Part shown: positions 33,552 through 44,300 of the stretch, piece after piece
How the letters are laid out: each line of letters opens with the position of its first letter
How positions within the stretch are numbered: position 1 is the stretch's first letter
Source of the DNA: Neotabrizicola shimadae
GTDB lineage: Bacteria > Pseudomonadota > Alphaproteobacteria > Rhodobacterales > Rhodobacteraceae
Direction: 5' to 3'
Length of the DNA: 64,000 nt
Assembly: GCF_019623905.1 (NCBI RefSeq)
Contig: NZ_CP069370.1
Location: forward strand, 3,106,001 to 3,170,000
The notes under the pieces: model-generated
Told to the model about the DNA's origin: nothing
Seen by the model: only the letters and a program-made list of their open reading frames with translations
The model's database searches: none
Position numbers and translations under genes: made by a program

Positions 33552-35188
33552 CGCTGTTCGACCCCCTGAAGGTGCCGTTTTCCCGGCGAGAGCGGTTTCT
33601 GACGCTGTCGGTCATGGACGGCGCGCTGATGCTGCGGTCGGTTCGGGGCGGCGACCTGCGGCCCTCGCTGGGCCGTCTAGCGCGGGTGGCCTTTCTGGCG
33701 GATGGGGTGGAGGTGGCGCCTGACCTGCGGCTGAGCCCCGGTTGCCTGGAAGCGGTGCATGGCGGGGCCCGCGTGCGGTTTGCCATCGGCGAAGGCGAGC
33801 GGCTGCATGTGGAAGGCGCGGGGCTGGCGCTGGCCTTCCGGCTGGAAGGGTCGCGGTATGACTATGCCTATCGCACGCCTGCCGGCGCGTTCTGCATGGT
33901 GGCGGCCTATGAGAACATCCGTCTGATGCCGCGGGCGCGGCGAGGCACGGTAGAGGTGACGGGCCAGTGGCGCCGCGACCGGGCCGACAACGTGACATGC
34001 GTGTTCTCGGGCGATTTCGAGGGCACGCTGGACCTGTTTGCGGTGATGCCGCCCGAGGCGTCGGAGACCGCGTTTGATGTGGTGGTGGCCGAGGCCGAGG
34101 CGGAGTTTGCCGCCTTTCGCGCCGGGTTCGGGGTGGAGGGAGAGGCGGCGCGGCTGGCGGCTTACCTGTTGTGGGCCAATACCGTGCCGGAGGGGGGGAG
34201 CCTCAGCCGCCCGGCTGTCTTCATGTCGAAGAATTCCATGATCAACATCTGGTCCTGGGACAACGCCTTTTCGGCGCTTGGCCTGGCCGGGGCCGATGGG
34301 GCGCTGGCCTTTGACCAGTTCGCCGCGATCTATGACCGGCAGGACGCTTGCGGAATGCTGCCCGATTTCGTGCATGACCAGGGCGCGTCCTTCGCCTTCA
34401 CCAAGCCGCCTGTGCACGGCTGGGTGCTTCGGCTGATCGGCGAGATGGTGCCGGACTGGATGACGCCAGAGCGGGCCGCCTATCTGGCGGACCATCTGGC
34501 GGCGCAGGTGACATGGTGGCTGACGGCGACCCGCGCGGGGCGGGACAGCTTGCCCAGCTATCCGCATGGCAACGATTCCGGCTGGGACAACGCGAGTTTC
34601 TTCGATGCGGGCGGTCCGGTGGAAAGCCCGGACCTGCCGACCTTCCTGATCCTGTGTTGCGATGCGCTGGCCGTCTTGCGCCCGGCGGAGGCCGCGCGCT
34701 GGCGGGCCGAAGGTGCGGCCCTGTTCGCCCTGCTGATGGCGCGGTTGTGCGATGGCACGGGCTTTGGCACGCGGCGGGTGGGCGAAGGGCTGGAGCGGGG
34801 GCAAAGCCTGATCGGTTTCATGCCGCTTCTGTTGGGCGAGCGATTGCCGCGCGATCTGGTGGCCCGGATGGTGGCGGAGTTTGGCGCGCATCTGACCGAA
34901 TGGGGACCGGCGACCGAGGCGCCGGGAAGCCCGTTCTATGAAGCGGACGGCTATTGGCGCGGGCCGATCTGGGCGCCGACGACGGCGCTGGTCTGGGACG
35001 GGCTGCGCCGGCAGGGCGAGGATGCGCCAGCGCGCGAGGTCGCGGCGCGGTTCTGCCGGCTGTGTGAAGCGCATGGCATGGCCGAGAACTTCGATGCGCT
35101 GACCGGCAGGGGCTTGCGCGATCCGGGCTTTGCCTGGACTTCTGCGGTGTATCTGATGTTCGCGCGCTGGCTGGGAGGGCGGGGATGA
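33548..35188 (+). CDS. GH63-like alpha-glucosidase (cytoplasmic)
   Basis: 546 residues without a signal peptide. The C-terminal half is an (alpha/alpha)6-barrel of the GH63/GH37 type: WSWDNAFSALGLAG (catalytic acid region, about residues 237-250), PHGNDSGWDNASFFD, and YEADGYWRGPIWAPTTALVWDGL. The N-terminal about 220 residues look like the beta-sandwich of these enzymes. GH63 includes processing alpha-1,2-glucosidase; the collagen disaccharide carries an alpha-1,2-linked glucose on galactose. It would act on an imported glycoside, before the GH42 enzyme. The family call is from motifs only. Confidence 0.8.
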   Translation: MTLFDPLKVPFSRRERFLTLSVMDGALMLRSVRGGDLRPSLGRLARVAFLADGVEVAPDLRLSPGCLEAVHGGARVRFAIGEGERLHVEGAGLALAFRLEGSRYDYAYRTPAGAFCMVAAYENIRLMPRARRGTVEVTGQWRRDRADNVTCVFSGDFEGTLDLFAVMPPEASETAFDVVVAEAEAEFAAFRAGFGVEGEAARLAAYLLWANTVPEGGSLSRPAVFMSKNSMINIWSWDNAFSALGLAGADGALAFDQFAAIYDRQDACGMLPDFVHDQGASFAFTKPPVHGWVLRLIGEMVPDWMTPERAAYLADHLAAQVTWWLTATRAGRDSLPSYPHGNDSGWDNASFFDAGGPVESPDLPTFLILCCDALAVLRPAEAARWRAEGAALFALLMARLCDGTGFGTRRVGEGLERGQSLIGFMPLLLGERLPRDLVARMVAEFGAHLTEWGPATEAPGSPFYEADGYWRGPIWAPTTALVWDGLRRQGEDAPAREVAARFCRLCEAHGMAENFDALTGRGLRDPGFAWTSAVYLMFARWLGGRG

Positions 35189-36237
35189 CATCGCCCGAGC
35201 GGCCGACGCTGAAGACGATCTGCGCGATGACCGGGCTTTCGGTGGCCACGGTGTCCAATGCCCTGCGCGGGTCCGAAAAGGTGCGGCCCGAGACGCGGGC
35301 GCTGGTCGAGGAAGCGGCGGCGAAGATCGGCTATTCGGCCAATCTGACCGGGCTGCAACTGCGCACCGGCAAGAGCTATCAGATTGCCGCGGTGATGGCC
35401 GCGCCCCCGCCCGAGACGGACGAATGGGAAGGCGTGGAATACACGCAGCTTCTTTCGGGGGTGTCGAAGGCCCTGGAGGGCACGCCCTATCGGCTGGCGC
35501 TGTATGCGGTGGCCGACCAGGCCGAGGGGTTGGCGCTGATCAAGCGGCTGGTGGACCGGCGCGAGGCGGACGGGATCATCCTGTCCGGCACACGGCCCGA
35601 GGATGCGCGGGTGGGCTGGCTGCAGGCGCGGGGCTTCCCCTTCGTGACCTATGGCACGACCGAGGCGCATGGGGATCATCCGTTCGTGGATGCCGACAAT
35701 GCGGGGATCATGGGCACGGCGGTGGCGCGGTTGGCGGATCGCGGGCACCGGCGGATTGCGCTGGTGAACCCGCCGGACCACATGTCCTGGGCGGTGACGC
35801 GGCGGCGGGCCTGGGCGGCGGCGATGCAGGCGGCGGGGCTGGCGGCGGACCCGGCGCTGGTGCGGGCGGGCGTGCTGACGCCGGGCTTCGGAGCAGAGGC
35901 GGTGGCTTCGCTGTCGCGGATGGCCGATCCGCCCACGGCCTATCTTTGCGCGAACGAGGCGGCGGCGCTTGGGGCGCTGTCGGGCTTTGCGCGGGCGGGG
36001 ATGGTGCATGGGCGAGACGCGGTGATCAACGCGACGGACGACCTGAACGTCTCGGCCTATTTCGTGCCGCCGCTGACCACGTTCTTCCTGCCGATCAGCC
36101 GCCCGGCGCGGCTTCTGGGCGCGTTCATGCTGGGCCGGCTGGAGGATCAGCCGGTCAGCCAGTTGCAGCGCCTTTTGATGCCCGACCTGATCGAGCGGTC
36201 CGACGACATCCTGCGACCTGACCCCGGAGCCTTCTGA
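35185..36237 (+). CDS. LacI-family transcriptional regulator
   Basis: 350 residues. The N-terminal LacI helix-turn-helix is clear: TLKTICAMTGLSVATVSNALRGSEKVRPETRALVEEAAAKIGY (about residues 8-50). A periplasmic-binding-protein-like effector domain follows, with ADGIILSGTRP, PFVDADN and HRRIALVNPP. It overlaps both neighbours by 4 and 1 bp. It probably binds the two AAACGATT sites upstream of the operon and is released by an imported sugar or glycosyl-amino acid. Confidence 0.94.
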   Translation: MTSPERPTLKTICAMTGLSVATVSNALRGSEKVRPETRALVEEAAAKIGYSANLTGLQLRTGKSYQIAAVMAAPPPETDEWEGVEYTQLLSGVSKALEGTPYRLALYAVADQAEGLALIKRLVDRREADGIILSGTRPEDARVGWLQARGFPFVTYGTTEAHGDHPFVDADNAGIMGTAVARLADRGHRRIALVNPPDHMSWAVTRRRAWAAAMQAAGLAADPALVRAGVLTPGFGAEAVASLSRMADPPTAYLCANEAAALGALSGFARAGMVHGRDAVINATDDLNVSAYFVPPLTTFFLPISRPARLLGAFMLGRLEDQPVSQLQRLLMPDLIERSDDILRPDPGAF

Positions 36238-39200
36238 TGAGCGCCTTCGACACTGCCAACCCGGCCTTTTCGGTGATGGACCTGGCCCGGCTGGCGCGGG
36301 AGCATTTCGGGGTGGAGGGGCGGGTAAAGGCGCTGCCGTCCGAGCGCGACCAGAACGCGCGGCTGATCTGCGAGGACGGGCGGGAGTTCGTGCTGAAGAT
36401 CGCCAATCCGGCCGAGGATCCAGTGCAGATCGCGTTGCAGAACGCCACGATGCGGCATCTGGAGGCGGTGGGGATGGCGGGGCTGCCGCGGGTGGTGGCG
36501 ACGCGGGACGGGGCGGATCATGCGGTGGTGGAGGTCGCGGGGCGGCCGGCGCTGATGCGGCTGGTGACCTGGGTGGCGGGTGTGCCGCTGGCCGAGACGG
36601 AGCGGACGCCGGGGCAGTTGCGCGCCTTGGGTGGGTTCATGGGGCGGATGGCGCGGGCGATGCAGGGCTTTGGTCATCCGGCAGCGTTCCGGCCGGGGTT
36701 CCCCTGGTCGCTGGACCAGGTGGGGCAGCTGGCGGGACATGTGGAGGACATCGCGGACCCCTGGCGGCGGGCGATGGTGGCGGCGCTGTTCGCGCGGTAC
36801 GCGGCGCGGGTCGCGCCGCGGTTGGCCGGGTTGCGGGCCGGGGTGCTGCACCAGGATGCGAATGACTGGAACGTCATCACCGAGGCCGCGGAGCCCGAGC
36901 GGATCGCCGGGCTGATCGACTTTGGCGACATGTGCCATGGCCGAGTGGTGAACGAGCTGGCGATCACGCTGGCCTATGCGGTGCTGGATGCGCCCGACCT
37001 TTACGCGGCGCTGTGGTCGGTGATCTCGGGCTTTGCGGCGGAGTTTCCGCTGACCGAGGACGAGGCGGATGTGGTCCTTGACCTGATGCGGATGCGGCTG
37101 GCCTGTTCGGTCTGCATCTCGTCGCGGCAGTCGAAGCTGCATCCGGAGAATGACTACCTGCTGATCTCGCAGGGGCCGGCCTTTGCGGCGCTGGAGCGGA
37201 TGGGGAAGATCGACGCGGAGTTCCTGGTGGCGCTGTGCCGCAGGGCGGCGGGGTTCGAGGCGGTGCGGGGCGTGGGTGCGCTGCGCGCGGCGTTGCAAGC
37301 GGCGGCGGTCCAGCCGATCCTGCGGCCCGATCCGCGGCGATTGCCGCGCATGGCGCTACCTACGGACGGGTCGCTGCGGGACATGCCCGCCTTTTCCGAC
37401 CGGGCGTTCGATAACTGGTTCGCCGCGCAGCGCCCGGCCTCGGTTCCGGCCGACCTGCCCTTCCTGGGCTTCGGCGCCTGGGGCGAGAAGCGGTCCGTCT
37501 ATACCTCGGCGCAGTTTGCCGATGCGGCGAGCGAGGAGCGCCGGACGCGGCATCTGGGCATCGACATCTTCGCGCCCGCCGGTACGGGCCTGCACGCGGC
37601 GCTGGACGGGGTGGTGCATTCCGTCACCTACAACGCCGATCCTCTGGATTATGGGCACACGCTGATCCTGCGGCACCAAATGGCGGGGCGAGAGTTCTTC
37701 ACGCTGTACGGCCATCTGGGCGGCACGCTGCCGGGGCTGGTACAGCCGGGCCAACAGGTGAAGGCGGGCGACCTGATCGCGCATTTCGGGGACTGGCACG
37801 AGAATGGCGGATGGGCGCCGCATGTGCATTTCCAGATCATGTCCTCGATGCTGGGGCAGGACGGCAATTTCTTCGGCGTGGGGCATGACAGCCTTTGGGA
37901 GGTCTGGGCCGACATCTGCCCCGACCCGAACCTGATCCTGCGGATTGAGCCGGAAAGCTTCACGATCGACCCCGAACCGCCCGAGGCGATTCTGGCGCAC
38001 CGGCGGCGGGTGATCGGGCGGTCGCTGTCGGTATCGTACCGCGAGAAGCTGAAGATCGTGCGGGGGCGCGGGGTCTGGCTGATCGACCATACCGGGCGGC
38101 GCCATCTGGATACGGTGAACAACATCACCCATGTCGGCCATTGCCATCCGCATGTGGTGGCAGCGCAGGCGCGGCAGGCGGCGGAACTGAACACCAACAC
38201 GCGTTATCTGCACGGGCTGATGCCGGCGCTGGCCGACCGGATAGCGGCGACGATGCCGGGAAACTTGAGCGTGGTGACCTTCGTCAACTCGGGCACCGAG
38301 GCGAACGAGCTGGCCCTGCGCATCGCGCGGACGGCCCTGGGCAAGAAGGACACCGTGGTGCTGGATTGGGCCTATCACGGCAATTCCGGCGGAACGGTCG
38401 AGATCAGCCCCTACAAGTTCAAGCGCAAGGGCGGGTTCCCGCAGCCCGATTTCCTGCAGGTGGCGACCTTCCCCGATCCCTATCGTGGGCCGCACCGGGG
38501 GGCGGACAGCGGGCCGGCCTATGCCGCCGACCTTGACCGCTGCCTGGATGCCGTGGCGGCGCGGACGGGCGACGGCGCGGCCACCTTCATCGCGGAATCC
38601 CTGTCGGGCGTGGGCGGGCAGGTGGTGCTGCCGCAGGGATACCTTGCCGGGGTCTATGACCGCGTGCGGGCGCGGGGTGGCATCTGCATCGCCGACGAGG
38701 TGCAATGCGGCTTTGGCCGGGTGGGATCGGCCTTCTGGGGGTTTCAGTTGCAGGGCGTGGTGCCCGACATCGTGGTGCTGGGCAAACCCATCGGCAACGG
38801 CCATCCGCTGGCGGCGGTGGTCACAACGCCGGAACTGGCCGACCGCTTTGCCAACGGCATGGAGTATTTCAACTCTTTCGGCGGCAATCCGGTGTCGATG
38901 GCGGTGGGCCATGCCGTGCTGGATGTGATCGAGACCGAGCACTTGCAGGCGAAGGCACTGGCCACGGGCGAGCGGCTGATGGCGGGCTATCGCCGGCTAG
39001 CCGAACGGTTCCGGGTGATCGGCGATGTGCGGGGATCGGGGCTGTTCGTGGGGGTGGAACTGGTCGGCGACCGGGAAACGCGGCTTCCCGATGCAGCGGC
39101 GGCAGATATGGTGGTGGATGTGCTGCGGCGGCGCGGCATCCTGTCTTCGACCGACGGGCCGGATGACAATGTGCTGAAGATCAAGCCGCCGATGGTGTTT

Positions 39201-39263
39201 GGCCCCGATGAGGCCGACCTTCTGCTGGCCGAAACCGAGACCGCACTGGGGGCGTTGGCATGA
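36237..39263 (+). CDS. Three-domain fusion: APH-type kinase, M23 peptidase-like domain, class III PLP phospho-lyase
   Basis: 1008 residues. Residues 1-360 form an aminoglycoside-phosphotransferase-like kinase with catalytic HQDANDWNV (about 204-212) and metal site IDFGDM (227-232), as in hydroxylysine kinase. Residues about 420-560 form a peptidase M23 (LytM) fold with RHLGID and HVHF zinc motifs (near 438-444 and 529-532). Residues about 590-1008 form a class III aminotransferase-fold enzyme with [10 protein letters not shown] (D820) and PLP Lys850 in LGKPIGNG, like ethanolamine-phosphate and 5-phosphohydroxylysine phospho-lyases. The ordered activities would phosphorylate hydroxylysine and cleave it to 2-aminoadipate semialdehyde, ammonia and phosphate. 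The role of the M23 part is unknown. Confidence 0.85.
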   Translation: MSAFDTANPAFSVMDLARLAREHFGVEGRVKALPSERDQNARLICEDGREFVLKIANPAEDPVQIALQNATMRHLEAVGMAGLPRVVATRDGADHAVVEVAGRPALMRLVTWVAGVPLAETERTPGQLRALGGFMGRMARAMQGFGHPAAFRPGFPWSLDQVGQLAGHVEDIADPWRRAMVAALFARYAARVAPRLAGLRAGVLHQDANDWNVITEAAEPERIAGLIDFGDMCHGRVVNELAITLAYAVLDAPDLYAALWSVISGFAAEFPLTEDEADVVLDLMRMRLACSVCISSRQSKLHPENDYLLISQGPAFAALERMGKIDAEFLVALCRRAAGFEAVRGVGALRAALQAAAVQPILRPDPRRLPRMALPTDGSLRDMPAFSDRAFDNWFAAQRPASVPADLPFLGFGAWGEKRSVYTSAQFADAASEERRTRHLGIDIFAPAGTGLHAALDGVVHSVTYNADPLDYGHTLILRHQMAGREFFTLYGHLGGTLPGLVQPGQQVKAGDLIAHFGDWHENGGWAPHVHFQIMSSMLGQDGNFFGVGHDSLWEVWADICPDPNLILRIEPESFTIDPEPPEAILAHRRRVIGRSLSVSYREKLKIVRGRGVWLIDHTGRRHLDTVNNITHVGHCHPHVVAAQARQAAELNTNTRYLHGLMPALADRIAATMPGNLSVVTFVNSGTEANELALRIARTALGKKDTVVLDWAYHGNSGGTVEISPYKFKRKGGFPQPDFLQVATFPDPYRGPHRGADSGPAYAADLDRCLDAVAARTGDGAATFIAESLSGVGGQVVLPQGYLAGVYDRVRARGGICIADEVQCGFGRVGSAFWGFQLQGVVPDIVVLGKPIGNGHPLAAVVTTPELADRFANGMEYFNSFGGNPVSMAVGHAVLDVIETEHLQAKALATGERLMAGYRRLAERFRVIGDVRGSGLFVGVELVGDRETRLPDAAAADMVVDVLRRRGILSSTDGPDDNVLKIKPPMVFGPDEADLLLAETETALGALA

Positions 39264-41230
39264 CCGGGGGGCAGCGCGGGCCGGATCTGGGGGTGTGCTA
39301 CTACCCCGAGCAATGGCCAGAGGAGAAATGGGCCGAGGATGCCGCCCGCATGGTGGTGCTTGGCCTGACCTGGGTGCGGGTGGCCGAATTCGCCTGGGCC
39401 CTGATCGAGCCAGAGCCGGGCCGGTTCGACTGGGGCTGGCTGGACCGGGCGGTGGAAACGCTTGGGAACGCGGGACTGAAGGTCATCATGTCCACGCCCA
39501 CGGCGGCCCCGCCGAAATGGCTGGTGGACCTGTACCCCGAGATCCTGCCGGTAGGGGCGGATGGCCATGTGCGCAAGTTCGGCGCGCGTCGGCATTACTG
39601 CTTTTCCTCGCCCGTCTATCGGCGGGAGGCGGCGCGGATCGCCACGGCGTTGGCGGAACGCTATGGCCGTAACCCCCATGTCCATGCCTGGCAGATCGAC
39701 AACGAATACGGCGACCACGACACGGTGCATTCCTATTCACCCGCCGCCGAGGCTGCCTTCCGCGACTGGCTGCGCGCGCGCCATGGCACGGTGGAGGCGC
39801 TGAACGAAGCCTGGGGCACGGCCTTCTGGTCCATGCTGTATACGGATTTCGCGCAGGTCCAGCTGCCGAACCAGCTGGTCGAGGAACCCTCGCCCACGCA
39901 TCTGGTGGATTACCTGCGGTTCTCCTCGGATCAGGTGGTGAGCTTCAACCGGATGCAGGCGGAAATCCTGCGTCGCCTGTCGCCGGGGCGGCCGATCACC
40001 CATAACTTCATGAACCAGAACACGGATTTCGATCATCACCGGCTGGGGCAGGATATCGATGTGGCCTCGTGGGATGTTTATCCCCTGGGAAACCTGATCC
40101 ACGGGCGGCTGCCCGAGGCGCTGAAACAGCGGCACCTGCGGACGGGCGATCCAGATCAGCCGGGGTTCAACCACGATCTGTATCGCGGCGTGGGGCGCGG
40201 GCGGGTCTGGGTGATGGAACAGCAACCCGGCCCCGTGAACTGGGCGGCACAGAACGTGGCGCCAATGGATGGCATGGTGCGGCTGTGGTCGTGGCTGGCC
40301 TTTGCCCACGGCTGCGAGATGGTGAGCTATTTCCGCTGGCGGCAGGCGCCCTTTGCGCAGGAGCAGTTCCACACCGGGCTGCTGTTGCCGGATTCCACCC
40401 CCGACCAGGCGTTCCACGAAGTGGCGCAGGTGGCCGAGGAGATGCGGGCGATGCCCGAGATGGGTCCGCGCGGCCGGGCCGAGGTGGCGCTGGTGCTGGA
40501 TTATGCGTCGCGGTGGGCCTTGGCCGCGCTGCCGCAGGGGCGCAACTTCAACCCGTCCCATCATGCGCTGGACTTCTATGCCGCGCTGCGCCGGCACGGG
40601 GTGGATTTGGACATCATCGGTCCGGAGACCGACCTGACCGGCTATCGGCTGGTGGTGGCGCCGGATCTGGTGATCGTGCCGGAGGGCTTCGTTCAGCGTC
40701 TGGCGGCTTCGGGCGCGAAAGCGGTGTTCGGGCCGCGGTCGGGATCGAAGACCGCCGACATGCATATCCCCGATGGCCTGCCGGGGGGGCCGCTGCGCGA
40801 TTTGATCGACGTGAGGGTGACACGGGTGGAAAGCCTGCCGGACTGGCAGGTGGAAACGGCGGCGATGGGCAACCGGCGCGTCACGCTGCGGCGCTGGCGC
40901 GAGACGGTGGAGACAGGGGACGGCGTGCTGGCGCGGTTCGAGGGGGGGTACCGCGAGGGCGCGCCCGCCGTGGTGGGCAATGACCGGGCGCGCTATCTGG
41001 CGGGGTTGCCGGATGCCGAGGGGCTGGGGCTGGTGCTGACGGATGCGCTGGACTGGGCCGGGGTGGCGCACCTGCCCGACCTGGGCGACCTGCGGCTGGC
41101 GCGACGGGGCGGCGTGACCTTTGCGTTCAACTTCGGACCCGAGGCGGTGCAGCTGGCGGCACCCGAGGGCGCGCGGTTCGTGCTGGGCGGGCCGGTTCTG
41201 GACCCGGCGGGAGTGGCGGCCTGGGTCTGA
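39260..41230 (+). CDS. GH42 beta-galactosidase
   Basis: 656 residues, no signal peptide, so cytoplasmic. GH42 architecture: TIM barrel (about 10-390) with the acid/base Glu149 in WQIDNEYGDHD and nucleophile Glu320 in VMEQQPGPVNWA; a trimerisation domain (about 400-590, with NPSHHALDFYAALR and DLVIVPEGF); and a small C-terminal beta-domain. It overlaps the fusion gene by 4 bp and ends the operon. In the proposed pathway it removes the beta-linked galactose from hydroxylysine. Cysteine clusters for zinc, seen in some GH42 enzymes, are absent. Confidence 0.95.
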   Translation: MTGGQRGPDLGVCYYPEQWPEEKWAEDAARMVVLGLTWVRVAEFAWALIEPEPGRFDWGWLDRAVETLGNAGLKVIMSTPTAAPPKWLVDLYPEILPVGADGHVRKFGARRHYCFSSPVYRREAARIATALAERYGRNPHVHAWQIDNEYGDHDTVHSYSPAAEAAFRDWLRARHGTVEALNEAWGTAFWSMLYTDFAQVQLPNQLVEEPSPTHLVDYLRFSSDQVVSFNRMQAEILRRLSPGRPITHNFMNQNTDFDHHRLGQDIDVASWDVYPLGNLIHGRLPEALKQRHLRTGDPDQPGFNHDLYRGVGRGRVWVMEQQPGPVNWAAQNVAPMDGMVRLWSWLAFAHGCEMVSYFRWRQAPFAQEQFHTGLLLPDSTPDQAFHEVAQVAEEMRAMPEMGPRGRAEVALVLDYASRWALAALPQGRNFNPSHHALDFYAALRRHGVDLDIIGPETDLTGYRLVVAPDLVIVPEGFVQRLAASGAKAVFGPRSGSKTADMHIPDGLPGGPLRDLIDVRVTRVESLPDWQVETAAMGNRRVTLRRWRETVETGDGVLARFEGGYREGAPAVVGNDRARYLAGLPDAEGLGLVLTDALDWAGVAHLPDLGDLRLARRGGVTFAFNFGPEAVQLAAPEGARFVLGGPVLDPAGVAAWV

Positions 41231-41294
41231 ACGGGTGCGGTCATGGTAGGGTCTTCCACTTTCGGCCCGGCCGGTATCTGACTTCGGACAGTCC

Positions 41295-41367
41295 TTGCGA
41301 AATCGTTAACGCGGATCCACAAGTCTTTGACATTGCTGGATGCGCGGGAGCGTCCGAGCTCGGACGC
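41295..41367 (-). repeat. Dispersed palindrome element, copy D (inverted)
   Basis: Perfect 18-bp palindrome at 41350-41367. On the minus strand the central block matches copy A at 13 of 16 positions, and TTAAC sits at the same distance as in the other copies, but the rest of the 3' end has diverged (GATTTCGCAA). It lies 18 bp beyond the stop of the leftward GH5 gene, in the convergent gap with the GH42 gene. Confidence 0.8.
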
Positions 41368-41385
41368 CCCCCGTCCCGCAGCGGG

Positions 41386-44300
41386 TCAGACCAGCAGGCC
41401 CTCCAGGCTGAGACCAAGGATCGCGCCCAGGTCGGGCAAGGCGGGGCTGTTGGCCGCGAGGCCACCCAGGGCGAACTCGAAGCTGTCGGCGCCGACATCC
41501 CCGGCGGCCACCGCACCGAGCACCGCGTCCATGCTTGAAGCAAGGGCATCGTCGTCGACGATGGTTCCAAGCCCGCGCCCGTCCGACACTGTGACCCCAT
41601 AGGGATTGGACAGCAGGACCGAGAAACCTTCGTTCCCCTCGGCCAGCGCATCGCCCGTAACGGCAATGCGGATCACCTTGGCGGTCTCGCCCGCCTTGAA
41701 CGTCAGTCGACCTGAGTCCGCTTCGAAATCCGCCGCCGTCGCCGTCCCCGCCACCGTGCGCCAGTCCACCGTCACATCGGTGGTCGGGGCCTCGCTGAGG
41801 GTGACGTTGAAGCTGACGTAGCGCGTTTCATCGCCCGTGGAGCCGCCGGTCTCGATCAGGTCGTCTGCGATGGGCGTCAGGTGGGCCATCTTGTTCTCGT
41901 TCACCGAGATCCAGTCATCCTTGAGGATGCCGCCGGTGTCGCCCGAGTTGGGGTTCCAGGACCAGTAGGTCCAGCTGATGCCCTTGGTTCCGGCCGCGAT
42001 GTCCGAGGTGCCGTCGTTGTCGAAATCGCCGCCGAGGTAGGCTGTCAGCGCGTCGAGCCATTGGGCGTCCTTGGTCGTGGCCAGCTTGGTGCCGAATTCG
42101 CCCACATAGACCGGCGCGATGCCCTCGCGGTAGATGTAGCCCCAGGCCTCGTCGAACACCTCGTCCAGGTTGTCGGGATAGGCCGGGTCGCTGAACCAGC
42201 TTTGGTCATAGACAGTCTGCGGGTAGTCGTGGGGCGAATAGACCAGCTTGTTGTCGAGGTTCAGGTCGATCGGCCGGTCACGGACCCCCATCAGGTTGCC
42301 GCCCCACCAGTAGTTGTCGCCCTTGTAGCTGCCGACGCCCTCGACAAAGATCAGCCAGTTGAAATTGACCGCCCCGATGGCATTGCCGGCGGTTTCCGCA
42401 GCCAGCGCCCAGTCATTTGCACCGCCGCCGCCCCAGGTGCCGTTGTAGGGTTCGTTGTGAAGGTCGGCGCCGATGACAGCGGTATTCGCCGCATAGCGCT
42501 GCGCCAGCATCTGCCAGTCGGCCACCCAGTCGGCCTGGCTGTGGGCGCTGTCGTACCAGAGCCCATTTTCCGAGGTGCCGTTTCCCGCGCTGCTGCGGTG
42601 GTGGTCGAGGATGATCTTCAGCCCGATCTCTTCGGCATAGGCCACGATCTTGTCCATGATCTGCAGGGCGGTCAGGCCCTGGAGATCTGGGTTCTTGCTG
42701 TAGTCGATCCCGCCCGGCGTGGCGGTGGAATGCAGCATGTCGCTGGAGAAGGGCAGACGGATGGTGTTGAACCCTTCGTCCACCATCTGTTTCATCATGT
42801 CCTGGTAGCTGCGGGTCCACAGCCCGTTCGGGTTCATGTTCGTGCCTTCGAAGCCGAACCAGTTCACCCCGGAGATCTGAACGGGATTGCCATCGGCATC
42901 GACGATCTGGTTGCCCGAGGTGCTGAGCCATCCGGTGGCGGCGGTGCCCTCGCGGATGCGACCGTCCGAGATGGAAACGGACGGCGCGCCGGGGCCGGCA
43001 TCATCGTTGTTTACGATGATGCCACGGCCGGTTGCATCCTCGATCGTCGCGCCTTCGGCGTTTGACAGCAGGAGCCTGACGGATTCGTTGCGTTCCTGCA
43101 CCGTGTCTCCGATGATCTTGATCCGGACGGATTGGGTTGTCTCGCCGGCGGCGAATGTCACGAGACCGCTCTGTCGGACGTAGTCAGAGCCGGCCACCGC
43201 GGTGCCGTCCGCTGTGCGGAACTGCACGGTCACGGCGTCTTCCGACGCGTCCGAGAGGGACAGGGAGAAGACCATCTCGGCCTGGCCTGCATCGCCTTCG
43301 ACAAGGCGGGCGTCGGCCACGGTGATCCCCGGGAGATCAAGGATGGCATCGCCGTTGAGTTCGAGGCCGGTGACTTCGGTCGCGGTGCCGCTGGCCTGGA
43401 AGCCGAAACTCGTCTCTGCCCCGGCCGCGATGTTGGCGTTGTACGAGGCATTCTCGATCACGTAATGCGTGCCCACGTGGCTTGTGATCACGGCGTTCCA
43501 GATGTTGGTGATCGTGAAGGTGGCGTCGAACTCGACAGTCCAGCCAGTCAGCGGCAACGTGCCTGCGCCGACCGTCATGTCGGCGGTGAAGCCGGTCGAC
43601 CACTGGTTCGCCAGAACGTAGTCCACCGTGCCGCTGGAAGCGGCGGCGCTCGCGGCCAGCAGCGTGGCGGCGGACCTGTCGTCGTCCGCGATGCGGCCCG
43701 CGCCCACGGAATCGGCCAGGACAGCGCCCTGGACGTTGCCGAGCTTGATGCGGAACGTCTCGACCGCCTCGGCAACGTCATCGCCGATCAGGCGGACCGA
43801 GATGGTCTTGACCGTCTCGCCGGGGGCGAAGCCGATGGTGCCTTGCCGCGCCACGTAATCCGAACCGGCCAGGGCCGTGACGTCCTGCGTGGCGAAATCG
43901 ACTTGCACGGCGGTCTTGGCCGGTTCGGACAATGTGAGGGTGAAGCGCATCACCACGCTGCCATCATCGGCCTCGGTGGCCTGGGCATCGCTGATCGACA
44001 GGCTGGGCAGATCGTCGTTCAGGATCGTCGCTACGGCAACGCCATCGGCGATTGTCGCATTGGTGGGCGCGGTGAGGCGGACCCTGAACCGCTCGGTGGC
44101 CTCGATGGCGCTGTCGTCGGTGACCGGGATCATGATCATCGCCGAAGTCTGCCCCGGCGCGAAGGTCAGGGTGCCGCTGCCTGCGGTGTAGTCCGACCCC
44201 GCCTTGGCTGTGCCATCGACGGTGGAATAGCGCACGGTGATGGTCTCGGTCGAGGGCTTGGAGAGCATGACCATCAGGTGCATGTGGCCCATGCCATCCT

